NCBI GenBank assembly: GCA_025738555.1
Contig: JAOVFP010000013.1
Coordinates: 3,224,001-3,288,000, forward strand
DNA: 64,000 bases
Direction of reading: 5' to 3'
Source: Cyathus striatus
Taxonomy: Eukaryota; Basidiomycota; Agaricomycetes; Agaricales; Nidulariaceae
Positions 12,401-25,788 of this stretch are shown one piece after another. The notes under the pieces are model-generated. The model ran no database searches and had not been told where the DNA came from. It saw only the letters and a program-made list of their open reading frames with translations. The position numbers were made by a program, and so were the translations under genes. Every line of letters starts with the position of its first letter. Positions within the stretch are counted from its first letter, which is position 1.

Positions 12401-15400
12401 GTGCCAGCAGTTTAGAAACTTCTGCCAACTTCTGCTTCGACACACCAGCTCTGTGGACATGTTCGTTTGATTCTTGTTGCAAATCTCTCGACAGACTTGT
12501 AGAAAACTGGCGTAGGAATGTCAAGCTTTCCTCTTTTGCACCGGTAGCCCACATATACTTTAGTTGAGCATAAACAACATTCGGGGGAGCTTTAGAGTGA
12601 TGGTGATCGTGAGTTCTCTGATACATGAATAAATAGTAGTACACTTGAAAAAAATGAAAAAAAAACGAACCCGATCTGGTGATAACAATGAATTTATAGT
12701 TTTCTCAGCCAATACCATACGTTCCGATTTGCGGCATAAGTTTGCAAATTTGATCCACATAAGGGGATCATCTTCTGGGTTAAGAACCAAAGTTCGAACT
12801 TGTAAGATGCGCTGCCATACTTCAACATCTGGCTGACAGCCTTGCAAGCGTTTCATCCATGTCTTTCGCATAGTGGTCTGTCGCTCAGGCTGATCTGCGT
12901 ATTGTTTGTACGAAATAATTTCCTCCAATTCCGAAAGCATTTGAGCTCGAACCATGATGCTGTACGGCTGTGAGAACAAACCATAGTAATGAGAAGTGAA
13001 GATACTTACTTATATGATCTACCATACCCCTCTCCAACAAACGAACTCAATTCAGGATCCAATAAGTCACGCGCCTTTGCAATTTGCACCAGAGCCTTCG
13101 GGAATTGATTCTGGTGCACTAAGAGGATAGCACGATAAAAAGCTCTATCAGGAGAATCCGGCTTCATGGTAGCAATATAATCATCCATAGATTCCCATTC
13201 ATTAAGAGACCAAGCTGCTGCTGCAGCCATCGGTGCTATTTCTCTTCTATCTTCGTGATTTGCATTTGCCCAGTTCTCTTCAACTTGTTGTGCAAGTTGA
13301 TCCCATTCTCCGAGAGCGTGGAGGCATTTCATGCGTCCAATCTGAATATCTGGAGCTCCAGGATCTAGTTCTGCCTTTTTATCATAGGCAGCAAGTGCGT
13401 CCTGCCATCGACCGAGCCGCTCGTACCATTCCTCGTGTTTGGTAACATCATATTGTTCCCGCGCAACAAGCAATGTACCCCATGCCGCATCGTGCTGCTG
13501 AAGTCGGGTATTTATTGAAATGAGTGCTTCAATAACCGAAGGAGAGGATTCAGAGAAGAATTCGAGCTCTTTATAGTGGAGTGCCTTTGCATATGCCATG
13601 TACTTCATTGCATATTCTCCTAGTGTTCGATGTTCGATGGGCAATGGTTTCTCCTCGTGCTCCATAAATTCAGCTAGATTGAGCAGGCGGTGTATCAGTT
13701 CAGAAGGAGCTATACTAGATGTTATCGCGTATTCGATAGATCGAACAAGATCTTCCTATCAGAAGTCCCGGTTATTAAGCCAAACTGCAAAAATAATGGG
13801 TCTCTTACTTGATATTGGTCGTAAAGTTCGCCCCAACAAGATAGAAATGCGGCATTGAACAGCTCTTTGGCTAAAGGAGGATGTATGTCGACGAGACTCA
13901 TACAAGCCCTCAATGCATGGGACGGAGATTCTTTCATAAATTCAACACTGAGCCTGTGCATCCACTCCAGCCAATCTTCTCGAGTTGATATTTGCGAGAC
14001 ATCCCAAGCCTGCTTGAGATGTTGTTGATTTACCGTCATTTTTGTGGCTTCTGCAGGAGCAGAGAATTCTGGAGCTTTCAAATTTTCGCTCAGCCTACCA
14101 TCAAACCGTTAATCAGCACAAGACAGCATATACAAGAAACATGGCTTACAAGTGCTCAAGAATACCGGTATCCTGTGGCAACCTTTCCCCGTTCAGTAAC
14201 TTGGAAATTAAATTTTCGTACTTAGGGTGAGGTATACGGTTCCGAAGCAAGCACTATAAAGAGTTTATGATATATATGCGTACATAATAATAAAGCGCAT
14301 ACCTTATTGATGGTTGGTACAAAAATTGCGAAATCAGAGCCCAATTGGCTGACCAATGAACATAGAGTGTCCATAACCGCCATGCGTAACTCATTGTTAG
14401 ATGATTCCAGTACACGAACTAGGGGATGGATGATACGAGACGCGTGATCAGAAAAGTTCACCCTACGAGATAAACCATCAATAGTTTGAATTGCTCTCTT
14501 CCGCAAAGCAGTAGTGGCATCAAGTCTCTCATACGATTTAACGATAATCGGAATCACGAGATGGAGATACTCCTCGATGTTGGCACCAAACGTGAGGAAA
14601 GCATCAAATATCTTAATTTGTGTGTTCGTCCTTTTATCGTTTGAATCTCCCTCAAAGACCTTAAGGACAAGAGGAAGGATTGTTGGCAAGAAAGGTTTGA
14701 ACTCAGCATCAAGAGCATTTCCAAGAGCCTCGATGAGAGATACAATAGGGAGTTGTAGCGTGACATTTTCCCAGAGCTCCGTTATGAGGCTAAAAATGTC
14801 AGGAAGGTAGTTGCGCACATGCTGCTTAATTATGCCAACAAGGATAGCAAGCTGTTGAAGATGAAATTCTTGTAGCCTCGCAGTCGATCCACGGGTTACG
14901 GCTGCAAAAGCCGGTATGATCTAGAGCAATGTCAGCAATAAGAAACACTCTCGAAGTTTTACATACTTGCGGCAAAAATGTAACACATTTCAGCCCCTGT
15001 GTTTTAAATATGGACATGATTGCTTCAATTACAGTGTGATGATGACTGTTCAATGCCTGATCCTTCAGTATAGCAAGCAATGACGTAATAACAACAGTTT
15101 GGAAGTAGTCATCCGATTGAGATGATGCAATGTACTGAGCCACCGGTACTTGATTGACAGCGGTCATGGCTGTTTCACTCGCAGCCTCTTCCTCTGGCCT
15201 GCTCTAAAATAAGGTTATTATCGATTTTTGTAGTATTGAAGAATAAATTACCTTGCGTCGATAAGGGTCCAGGGCCCCAAGTATACCAAGTACTTTCACC
15301 ACCTCTCGTCTAACAGGTTGATTGCCTTCTGTCCTTAATATCCTACCAAGTAGTGGAAGTAACTGAGGGTAATCCACGAGTGGTGCAATAACATATCCGG

Positions 15401-18073
15401 TGCTGGAGCATACTTGCCCGAGTGTATGCAAGGCAGCATCCCTTTTGATTAAGGAAGGATCCGACAGGCGTGCTATGATTACTTGCATGAGATCAGATAC
15501 GTGGGGCATCGCATCTTCACCACCAACGCAGGTAAGTTCTCCTAGGCACATAAGGACATTCGCTGCAACTGTAGGGTTAGTGTCGTTTGCTTTGGGTAAC
15601 AGCACCTTGAGCATAGGAAGAGCGTAAGGTTTAATCAGCCGCTGGGTTGCGCTGACGAGAAGGGTCAGTAAGCGGGTACATTCTTCCCTATTCCTCCTAA
15701 AGTCGAATTATCAGACAGAAATAGATATGAATGCTGAAGAGAGCCTACATGACCGTGGAGTATTCCAATTCAGTGAGCAGCTGAATCAATGCCTTACGGA
15801 GCGACGGCATAACGTAGGCGGGATTATGCTTTGCTAGCCTTCCAATCAACGTGACGGCAGTAATTCTGTTGTCAAAGACTTCGTCGTTTAGAGCGATGAA
15901 CAAAGATCGAACATTCTCTGCTTGTGCTAAGTGCTTGTCAAATCGCTCATGTAGGGAAGAAAGCACGGTTAGGCGAATTTTTGCATCTAGATGAATATTA
16001 AGAAAGAAAATAATATTATTGATTATATAACCTACCAGGATCAGCAATTCCAACGGTAAGAAGTTTATCTAAGACGTCGCTGATGACTTCGATAGCATGG
16101 CTACTAGACTGATAGCATATGGGGTCGCGGACGAAAAGTCGACAGCAAGTTAAAGCAGCAGCCTGCCGAATCTGAGAGTTGTCGTCTTCAAGATATGGAA
16201 GAGCGCAATTTCGAACGAATTCGTTAAGAACATGACCTAATCATTGTGTCAATAGCACCTGGATAAACAAAATAGGGGAGGAAGTACCGCTGAAATCGAA
16301 AGAACCTAGCGTTGTCAACGCTAAAGTGATAAGTTCCGGGTTTTTATCGACATTGCTAATCTGAGTTGTATTTATATCTCTTGTAATTGTTGAAATATCG
16401 TTTCGCGCCAGAGATGGAGGAGCACCCAAAGGCTTGTAAGGTTGGCCACTTAGGATCACGGAAAGAAGATCCAAAAGACGGTCTTTGCATTATGTAAGAT
16501 ACACGAATAAGCATTGCGCTGTGCCACTGACCTTGAATGGTTTTAAGTAGAGGGGGGATGTATTTAGCAATGGCCACGAGGGCCTGGCGAAGAGGTTCGC
16601 TCAGTCCACATGCCAACATTAAGTCCAGTTGATCATGTAATAGCTTGGTTAGATTGGGACCAACCGCAGCAGCTAACATTCCAACACATTGAAATATGTA
16701 TTCCTCCGAAGGGGCGTTCTTGCGACTACAGGAGATGAGCTATGATCAACAGTATTCACGACTTGAACATACCCTCTTGCTTGAAGCCCTTGTTTAATGT
16801 GCGACATGATAGAGTCAAGGAATGGCTTCATGTCACTGCCAACTGCGGTAGCGGTATGGCCGATGGCAATGAATGCTAATAATATGGTTAAAAAGTTTTA
16901 TCTAAAAGTTAAAAATATTCATACCATAAGACCGTTCATTGGGTTTTTCCAGCTGTGTTAAAAGATGGGCCATGGCCTTATGAAGATAGTGCTCGATAAA
17001 AGTTTGCGTGTCATATGCAGCGAGAGATGGAATCATCGTTATAACCATCTTGCGAACGAGAAGGTCACGATGAGATTTAAAACGAAGGATCTGGTCAGCA
17101 GTGTCGAGGAAATTCTCCTTCATAAACTAAATGGAAACATCGTCAGTCAGGCGTGACAGATAAACAATTATAACATACCATCCCGGCGTGTAGCAGGAGT
17201 TCTCGATAGGTTAGAAGAGATCCGTGAATAACTTCCGGTTGGGCTTGCTTAAGCCCCATCTGCGCATCTTGAAGAATCTTAAACAGATACGGACTGCGAG
17301 TCTGTCGTTCGCGTTGTGTCACAATCTCAAGACACGCTGCTAGTAATTCAGCGGCACCCTCTCGTACCATAACTCGCTGATCTCGAAGTGGCACAAGAAT
17401 ATTATCGAAAACCATTCCAATATGCGAGTGAAAATAGATTGGACTGTTTCGAGCGAGTTCCTTGAGTATAAGGACTCCAGCGTATCTTGGTGTTTCTTGT
17501 TTATCGGGCTGCATTAACTCAATTGCCGCTGGAACTTCGAAGTCCATGAAACGCTCCCCGAATGCAGCGCCTCCAATGTGTGCGATTTGACCCAAAGTCT
17601 TTGAAGCTGCCAACATCAAGTTGACGTCAGGATGAGGAAGGAGATGCTTGACATAATTGTAAAAGCGGAACAAGTTTCTCTTGGATTCGATGGTTTCTTC
17701 TTGGTCAATGTCTAATAAGTGGTCTACGAGTAATAGGTTAGAATACAATCATTTCGTATGAATTCGTATACGTACCTATCGCCAATAGTCCCCCGAACGC
17801 TTCTGCTATGTTCTGACTATGTGTAAGGTCAAACAATCTGCGATTTATGGTATCTTCCCAAAGCTTCGCGGCGGCATCTGAAGATAGTTCAGCAATAACG
17901 AGCGATACCTTCAACATGTCAGACCAGCTGAAAACAGTATAGTATTTGAGTGAACGTACATAATGTCGAAGCTCTTCAGCAGATTGTTGACGCGTATCAG
18001 GGTGTTTGCTCTTAAGCCCGGAGAATATTTGATTGAGAACTTCATTCTGTGCCGACTGAACCACAGAGGCCAT
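9482..18073 (-). CDS. TOR1: TOR phosphatidylinositol kinase-related Ser/Thr kinase
   Basis: Catalytic core of the TOR complexes, which couple nutrients to growth. The start is ATG at 18073 ([17 protein letters not shown]), since the frame has no ATG before it. HEAT repeats fill about 18000-13700, the FAT region 13670-12000. The FRB region (11620-11170) contains [11 protein letters not shown], so the serine contacted by FKBP-rapamycin is present, as is the Trp of [10 protein letters not shown]. The kinase domain spans about 10990-10140 with the catalytic loop GLGDRHPSN and HIDFGD. FATC ends the protein: [14 protein letters not shown] then TAG at 9482. About 25 small introns interrupt the gene. 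I saw no frame break in the exons I joined, and length and domain order are normal for fungal TOR. Only one TOR gene is in this window, so the number 1 in the symbol is a convention. Confidence 0.96.
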
Positions 18074-18624
18074 TGAGGCAATGAAATGACCGTTCGAGCG
18101 CGTCAATGGACAATACAGCGACGGACCGTTAGTCTTGCGTTAGTTAGACTTCAGTGAGTCTGTGTCAGTCACCCTGTGGTCCATTACCATACTTCGGTAT
18201 ATGTACCTATATTTACCCATATTATACTCAGAAGCTGTTGCTGGCTAACAACACACAATTGCTGCTTAAGTAAGTAGTACAAAAGTAGTATGTAAGCGGC
18301 AAGCCTGCTATCTTGACTCAATCTTGACCTCTTCACGTACATACTTAGGCTGTTTGCTATCAGAGCTGTCAACATGTCATTGGTCAGATCAGGTTCATTA
18401 TTGTCTAGAGCTGAAAATGTGACATCCTGAAATAACTGTTCGGTAACTGATAGCTTAGTTGATAACTATCACAGTCGCCACAGCAGCGCCCCTGCAGAAG
18501 GACAGAAAGGCTATGCTGGCGCATTTATCCGCAGCACCGACCGAAACGCTCTTATACTTTGCATTGCCTTGCACACACAGCTCTGCTACTGAAAATTGCT
18601 TCCTCCCTTAACCCTCTTTCCCTA
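18074..18624. promoter_or_regulatory. Divergent promoter region, TOR / DUF7330-like gene
   Basis: This 551-bp gap separates two start codons that point away from each other, so it must carry both promoters. The half next to TOR is AT-rich with repeated TATAC/GTAGTA words (18185-18300). The half next to the rightward gene becomes pyrimidine-rich just before its ATG (CTTCCTCCCTTAACCCTC near 18600). No open frame of interest is seen. Confidence 0.5.
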
Positions 18625-19602
18625 ATGATAGTCAGCTTAAATACCCAGAAGGATGGCGAACCAACCGAGTCTAAGATAACCGAGGTTTGAACGTTTCTCC
18701 CTTTGTCGGTAGTAATTACATTAAAGCTTGAGCAGGAGCAGCCCCCTCCCTATAACCTAGGGATTCAGGAATCACATATAATAGCATCTTCAAGCCTGAG
18801 CCCATCACCATCAGTAAATCAGGTGCATCTCATCTCAAAAAATGCGGATATAACAGGTACGTGCCTCTATTTTGGCATTCCATACACGGCCATGAATCCA
18901 TACAGTGCCTGGACAGGAACCTTTTATATAGATCCAAAGACTCCCAGCTTAGATGTATCGCGCAAGCGAGGTCGGAAGTCACGAAATAAAACTCAACCTA
19001 ATGCATCCTTTCAAACTCGACATGGAAAGATTAACATACGTTTGGGGACCACAGGAAACTCAGGTAGCAAAGAGAAGGCGGCAGTTCTAGTTTCTAGTCG
19101 AAGCGGAAATATTACAATTGACATGGTGAGAGACGGATCTTCCTAGCACTTGCAAAATATCGAATTTCCGACCTCAATGTATGCAGCTTTCACTACCAGC
19201 ACAGGGACCCCGTATTGCCCTTGAAGCGAACTCCCGCAGAGGTGAGTACCTGTCTTCGCCATCGGAATAGAATACTCGAAAGGCTTATTTATACACGCTG
19301 TGACAGGAAATCTCCTTGTGTTCTTTCCCGAAAATTTTGCGGGTGTTATTCAACTGTTGACTAGCCGTGGAGATTTAACCGTTCTACCAGCAATGGCAAA
19401 AAGGATCAGCACACTGAAAGACAACGGAAAGGAAATGATCGTTGTTACCGAGAACGTGCAGACGATTATTCACGCAGAATCTGTCGAAAAAGACCTATGC
19501 CAGCTCCACACTCACAACGCGAAGATAATAATAGGATTAAGTGGAGTGGACACCTATGCTCACAAGGTTAGTTTCTGGAAGAAGGTAACTGGATCATCGT
19601 AG
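18625..19602 (+). CDS. DUF7330-like protein of unknown function
   Basis: About 280 residues, no predicted membrane segment or signal peptide. I chose ATG 18625 because the frame from 18691 has no ATG of its own and a 42-nt intron (18685-18726) joins the two in phase (..SKITE / LEQEQPPPYNLG). A second intron follows NITIDM (about 19125-19185) and a third follows the EANSRR codons (about 19241-19308). The pattern of a Pro-rich head, an AWTGTFYIDP stretch, then repeated strands such as FQTRHGKINIRL, LVSSRSGNITIDM, LEANSRRGNLLVFFP and LLTSRGDLTVLP is like the beta-strand-rich DUF7330 domain of Agaricomycetes. Function is not known for that family. The C-terminus may end at 19602 or run through a further splice. 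Confidence 0.6.
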
Positions 19603-21002
19603 TTGTAGTGCGGTCAGAATGTAAAATAATGACTCTTCTCCAGCAAAGCATAAGTTAAATACGCATCCCCATCCATCATGTGTGGGGAACGGAGAGGGAG
19701 ATACGAGTGCCGCGTATAAAGAATATCGAACGCACGATTGTAAGATGTTGACCTAGTCGTAAAGATAAGCAGATGCTTCATCCTGAATCCGTGTCCTGCT
19801 TTCATCAAAAATTAGGGATAGATTACTAAGGCGAAACATTTAACGAATCCCAAACTGCCCGGAGTGTATCGAAGTCTTGCTCAGCACTACTTTAGAATTA
19901 GAATTGCCTAGGCAAGAGCATAAAGGAGCAGCGCGCGAGTCGGGAAAACCAAGAACCTCTAGGCTGTTCCTCGTCCGGTAGCGGCGCCGGAAACAACTAC
20001 ACGCAAGAAAGAGCAACTCCTCCAGGGTATAAGTGGACTCGTCGAGTGCAAGCAAAGTCTATGAGCGATTTGAATTACAGGTACATCAGTAAGAAGTGCT
20101 GTTTCGGCTGGAAAACGGGCAACTTGGCAATGGCAATTAGTCGAGTGTTTGGAGGCAGCAGCAGCAGGAGCCAGGAAAGGTTGGCTATAAATACATCTGT
20201 GCCTAGATGAAATTCTGACAAAAGACAGGTAAAGCCGAAGAAATAGGGAGACTTGTTGAGATATACTTAGTGACCGAGTGGGAGCAGTAAGCAAGTGTTG
20301 GACTTGGTTAAGACTCAAAGTCGGGAGTACCCTTCCGGTGGAAACGCGTGGGAAAGTATAAGATGAAGATGGGTGAACTGAATCTCTCAGCCAAATCATG
20401 TGGAGAGAAGTCTGCCACTGTCAGTCAGATCGCAGAAGATTTGGCCTTCTGGGCGCCATGTAGTCGGGGAGGGTAGTGTAAAAATATTCTCCAGCCAGAT
20501 GTCCTTGAATCTCACCAATCCTTGGGTATTATCCCAGTCTCACTTATTTTCGTTCAAGTTCAATCGAGCTGCTTATCCAGGGCTTATCCGGTAAACTTCT
20601 TCGTAACTCGCTGCTTACCGCTACTGCTGTTCTTTGTGTTACTTTACCACTCTCGTGATGCCCTGTCTGTCTGTTTGTCTGTCTGTATGCTGCTCTGGAA
20701 TATTGAGTATACTGGGCAGTCTGGCCAGCCAGTGCAAGTAAGTATTCAAGTATTTTGCAGCTCGTACTTTCCACCAGAAAGTTGAAACCCGGCTTCTGAT
20801 CCCGAACTCATCGGAACGCTCGCCCCCCCTTCATCCACTTGATCGCACCGGCTCTCACGACCATGGACGCGACTCTACGTCAAAGATCGTAGACCGAAAT
20901 GATGAATCTCAGCCGGATCTGCACTTCAAAAATGGACCACCATAAAATCGCTCGTTGTCCAGTTCCCATTCCCAATTCCATTTGCCTCTCCTACACTCGA
21001 AA
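19603..21002. other. Intergenic, no gene recognised
   Basis: 1.4 kb between two rightward genes. A 146-codon open frame on the - strand (19959-20399) is Ser/Arg-rich, has no family resemblance and lacks splice-supported extension; I do not annotate it. The right end is the leader of the M20 gene. It has a 9-codon open frame (ATG 20862) and an ATG at 20899 in another frame, so either transcription starts after about 20900 or these act as upstream open frames. Confidence 0.5.
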
Positions 21003-23255
21003 ATGCCGCACTCTGATTTCAAGTCTGGCTGCTTTGGAACTTTCTTCACGCGTAAAAATCGTCGACAGACAAAGGACTCTATCTCGCCATCGCCATCCAC
21101 TTCCACTTCAAGTTCCAGCAAGTCGTTGACAATCCAGACAAATGTGCCGAAACATGTCCATACCAGTCACGAAAAGGTGAGCTTAGAATAACAACAACCA
21201 ACTACCCATGCTCACGCCTCTTGTAATAGGATGTGAAGTGTTTCTCTCCGTGTTGTGACTTTTCATACTCTCCTCAGGAAGATTGGTGGGTGGGAGATAT
21301 ACCTCCTGCATACTCGCAGACATGCACGGGACATCAAACGAATGCTCCACAGGCGGCCATTGAAGAAGCATTGGATAAAATTGACAATGGTCTTCGAGAG
21401 CTCAGTTTGGACATACACTGTAAGAGCCGGCTCTTTTCGCACCACAGGAGACATTGTAACTCTTCATCTATACAGCACACCCAGAAGTCGGATTTCAGGA
21501 AATGTGTGTTGCGTTAAAAGATAGCATTTTCCAAAGTCGCTCACTCACCCTGTTTCGCAGAAGAGCACATGATATTCTAACCGACTTTATGGAGAGTCAT
21601 GGTTTCAAGGTGACTCGTCATTACCTGGGACTTGATACTGCTTGGAAAGCGGAGTATACACACGGAAAAGGGGGAGAGTGTTGGGAATCAACTCGGAGAT
21701 GGACGCTCTGGATGGACTTGGCCATGCCTGTGGTCATAATCTTATCGCCATTAGTGGAGTAGGCGTGGCCATAGCTGTAAAAGCAGCACTGCAAAGTCAG
21801 AATGTTTCCGGAAAAGTTGTTCTCCTTGGCACCCCAGGTAAATGCTTTCAGGCTTGTACTATGTACTCTTGAGAATATGCAATATACTTACGATGATTCA
21901 TTTCAGCGGAAGAAGCGGGCGGTGGAAAGGCAATTCTCCTTGAACGGGGGGGATACAAGGAGATGGACGCATGTATAATGTAAGAAATACCTTTCTTTTC
22001 CACATGACAAATTTCCGATACTTCCCGGATTCTTTAGGTGCCATCCTGGACCAGGACTGCCGCATTCAGTAAGCGCAGGTAGTTCATCTGCTATGCAGTC
22101 CATCGAAGTTGAATATTTCGGTCGTAGGTAGGTCGTTACGACTTCAATTCGCATAGTTTTGTTCTCATTCAGACGCAGCGCTCATGCCGGTGCCGCACCT
22201 TGGTACGTATATTATTCTAATGCGATTCAAAACGTTAATTTTTTTTCAAAACTTAGGGAGGGTACTAATGCGCTGGACGCGGCATTCCTGGCTTATTCAA
22301 ACATATCGGTTCTTCGGCAGCAGATGAAACCCGACTATCGTATACATGGCGTTGTCCATGGCAAAGACTGGGCTCCGAACGGTGAGGAATAAGTGCTTGC
22401 CGATTCGAACCTGCAACGTTTGCTTATTACTGATGTAGTTATTCCTGACTACTCACAAATGCGCTGGCTAGTCAGGGCCCCTACATATCGGGAGTTGGAA
22501 GCATTTGTCGAGAGGGTAAAAAATTGTTTCGAGTAAATGCATTCGTTTTCTTCGTAGTATATGTTTCTCACATCTGCGATAGAGCTGCAGCACTTGCGAC
22601 TTCGTGCAGCATAAATATGAAGATCCAGACGCCATACTATGATTTAAACCAGAACCCTGTGTTAGGTTGGTACACATCGGCTTCAGTTCGCCCTGTCGCT
22701 TAGTATTCAAACGTTTATCAGCTCAGGATTTCGCCGACTTTGTCGGGAGCCAATATGGCCTCCTTGCCACAACAGCAGGTACATCTGCGTCTACCGATTT
22801 TGTAAGCCCTCTGGTTATGTTATTGATTTCATCAGCTGACCTCCAATGTTCGCAGGGAAATGTATCGTATCGTGAGTACCGTACATCACTTTCAAACAAG
22901 CAATCCGAGTTTAACTCCCCACACTATTTAGAGCTGCCTTCCCTTCATCCGCTCTTTGGTATTTGGTTTTAACCGTTCTAGAAGCACTCTTGACTAACAG
23001 AGTACTTTCTCTCAGCCATCCCAACGGAACCTCGTGGAGGAAACCATACACCCGCGTTTGCTAAAGCCGCGGCAAGCAAGGAGGCGCATGTAGCGACCAT
23101 TCTCGTTACGAAGGGCCTGGCTTTGTCTGGGTACCATGTTCTCAGTGACGACAGCTTTTTCACGAAGGTCAGTTTATGGGTGCCGTTAAATATTGACGCA
23201 TACTGAAGATGAACCTTTTTAGGTCAAGGAAGCCTTCGATGCCTGCAAGCATTGA
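21003..23255 (+). CDS. M20-family metallo-amidohydrolase (PM20D2/aminoacylase-like), frame break near 21670
   Basis: A zinc peptidase/amidohydrolase that in this family cleaves small dipeptides or N-acyl amino acids, probably cytosolic. The start is ATG 21003; the first 58 codons are Ser-rich and basic. Then follow HPEVGFQE, the metal-site motifs GLGHACGHN, AEEAGGGKAILLERGGY, CHPGPGLPHS, RSAHAGAAPWEGTNALDAA and GGNHTPAF, and the end VKEAFDACKH-TGA at 23255. About eleven short introns join in phase. One defect: between AWKAEYTHGKGG and RVLGINSEMDALDGLGHACG the frame shifts at the G5 run 21670-21674. Both sides are contiguous family sequence, so an intron cannot explain it; one missing G would. 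Either the assembly has lost a base or this copy is inactive. The rest of the gene shows no decay. Confidence 0.9.
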
Positions 23256-23524
23256 AAAACTTGCTTATACTACCAGCATATACATGGACTTTAATTAACC
23301 TGTAATAGTACATACTTATACCGCAAATATAACCACAAAAATTTATTAGTCGAGTATGAATCGTAGATGTCTAGTGATACCAGATATCCTCCCTCCTAGT
23401 AACATAACATATTCTGACGGTGAAGAAACATAGAAGAAAGCGCCAATCAGAAAGTTCACAGACAAATGTAAGTAAGTATAGAACATTATGTTAAAGAACA
23501 GAATTAAACCATTAAATCATAATC

Positions 23525-25788
23525 TTATGTAGATTTTGTATCCACTGTGGGTTCACCAGTAGGAGCTACACCCTGTGTTTTACCTTCTGCCTCAGCTCGT
23601 TTGAGCATTTCTTCTCTTTTGGCCTTCATCGCTTTCGTCGCGTGATGCTTCGACTTGGGCTGTGCAGCCTCAGCGACCATCCTGGAGGGCTGAATAAGCA
23701 TTTTGCGTTGTCAGTCTCACAAAGCACTCGCACCTTTCCAGCTCCCGACGCTCTTCATCCGTTTCATCAGGAACCGTAGATTTAAAAATGGCACCAGTTA
23801 TAAGTAAACCCTGTAATTTCGATGTTACCGGATTAAATTCGACAGGATAATGTGTCGTACCTTTGCTCTGTTCAGGAGAACAATATCGGGTTGCCCAGGT
23901 TCTTTGAGGACATTATCGATGACCTGAATGTGCCGGTATTTCTGTAAATTATAGGAAACCTTTATATTTGTGACTGCTTACCTCTCGAAGAACCTGGATT
24001 ACCTCCAGCCTTGCTCCACGCCACGACGCAAGCATAATCTTACCAGTGACGTCCATCTCTAATGACCTAAGCTCCTCTTCTCCAAGTTCGCCTTTGGCCT
24101 GCGCTTTCTCCATTTCCTATCAAGTTCACACATATTTAGAAACATTTAAAATGAATACCAATGTAAATATAGAACACTCACAAGCATCAGGTCACGCACA
24201 CTCAGACTACGTCAGATAAAGGTGTCAAATCAAGAACAGATTAGCAACAGATTTGAGGGTTTAGCCACAGAAGATATCACAAGACACTCACGCGCTACCA
24301 ATCACACCCCAAACATCTTTTGCAAGGGCACCCTTCTCCTTAAGGCGAGAGAAGAATCCGGGTCTAGGTGAACAAACATATCTGTCAATCGCGTGTTCCC
24401 GGCTATACGATAAGAGGAAAACCAACATGCCAAGGAACTTGCGTGATTTCATGAAGGATGAGGCCTTCATCATATACACATTGCCAATAGTGTGAAGGAG
24501 CTACAATTTAAAAGCATGAATTAACTTTGAAAAATGATATAAAAACGTTCATACTTACCTCAACGCCAAAGCTCTCTAACTTCAAATCCTCAGCTTCTCT
24601 CTTCATCGCCTGCTCAAAGCGTTTGGACTCGGGATCGTCTTTTCCTCCAGGATCCTTGGCCTCCACAAACGGTCGAAGACGATCGATCATTTTGCTAGTC
24701 AACATCGCTACACGTGCCTCCATTTTCTTTCTCCTTTCCCGCTCGTGCTCGCGCAGCTTTTCTTTCTGCTCTGCACGTCTCAGTCGCGCTTCCTCCTTGA
24801 GACGTTCTCTCTCTTCCTTTTCGGCTGCAGTTGCCTTTGAGGGTGCCGGTGACAATTTCTCGCCATGAGGAACTAGGGAAGAGCTTTCTTCGCGAGTGGA
24901 TTGAGGTTGCGCATGTTCTCCGCTGGAAGCAACAGGAAATGTAGGAGTAGTGGCCGATGGGGGAGTAACGTCGCCCTTAGGTATCGCTGTTGCTGTTGCA
25001 GGAGTTGCTTCACTTGCAACAGGGGTTGTAGAAGAAGTCTGAGATGCCTCGCCATTCAACTGTTTCTCAATCTCTGCCTTCTCTTCGTCCGACATCATTG
25101 TCTGAGCGACGGAAGTCATATCCTTCATGATAGATATCTCTCCGATCTAGGATTATGAATAAGGGTGAATAGTGAGATGCTAATGGTAGGTGACGCACAT
25201 AGTCTGCGAATCTTTCTCCTCCGAATACATTAGCGAAGAATCCTGCCGCGTCCTCCATATTAACTCCACCCTCTTTATCAACCTGCAAATATCATCAAAG
25301 CAAAATCTAGTGAAATAGGAGAAGAACAGACCATTGATTTTCCATTCTTGTCATACACGGCTCGCATATTCTAACAGTAAACCGATTATTTAATACTAGT
25401 ATAATTGAGGTAAAAAGCGAGCCACATCAGACTTACAGGATCTGACAAGACCTGATACGCTTTACTGGATCACACCTAGTCGTCAATGCGCGAATAAGGT
25501 CAGTGTTACGGACATGACCTACCTAATCTCTTTGAACTTCTCTTCTGCATCTGCGGAAGGGTTCTTATCAGGGTGGTACTGCGGAGTAACTAGTTAACGC
25601 ATTACGGTGGAAGCTGGTGTAAAGCGCGTTGCACCTTCATAGCTTGCTTACGATATGCTTTTTTCAAAGCAGTATCGTCGGCGTCGACAGGTACATCGAG
25701 CTGGGAAAGGAATAAACTTGGAAAGGGCTGAATGGCTGGGCAGGTTGAAACGCACCAGTTCGTAATATTCAGTTTCAACGGGAGCCAT
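23525..25788 (-). CDS. DnaJ/Hsp40 co-chaperone with DnaJ-X domain (Caj1/Djp1 type)
   Basis: A J-domain protein that stimulates Hsp70 ATPase. The start is ATG 25788 (MAPVETEYYEL). The J domain is split over several small exons and keeps the HPD signature (YHPDKNP near 25575). Next come a glycine-poor linker (FFANVFGGERFADYIGEISI), a Ser/Thr/Pro-rich low-complexity stretch (about 25070-24860), a long Lys/Glu/Arg coiled coil (KEERERLKEEARLRRAEQ, about 24820-24700) and the DnaJ-X region (MLTSKMIDRLRPFVEA ... LLHTIGNVYMMKASSFM). The tail is Lys-rich and ends VDTKST-TAA at 23525. There is no Cys-rich zinc domain, so it is a class C-like J protein. In yeast Djp1 aids peroxisomal import and Caj1 acts at membranes; which role applies here is unknown. 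Confidence 0.9.

Noticed and set aside
19959..20399. 146-codon open frame on the - strand
   Set aside because: Ser/Arg/Leu-rich composition, no relative recognised, no promoter-like or splice context.
20862..21129. Upstream ATGs at 20862 and 20899 as alternative starts of the M20 gene
   Set aside because: Neither is in frame with the M20 exon and no intron signals join them; at most upstream open frames.
22395..22425. tRNA B-box-like sequence (GGTTCGAATC on the - strand)
   Set aside because: It lies in an intron of the M20 gene and has no A box or cloverleaf pairing around it.
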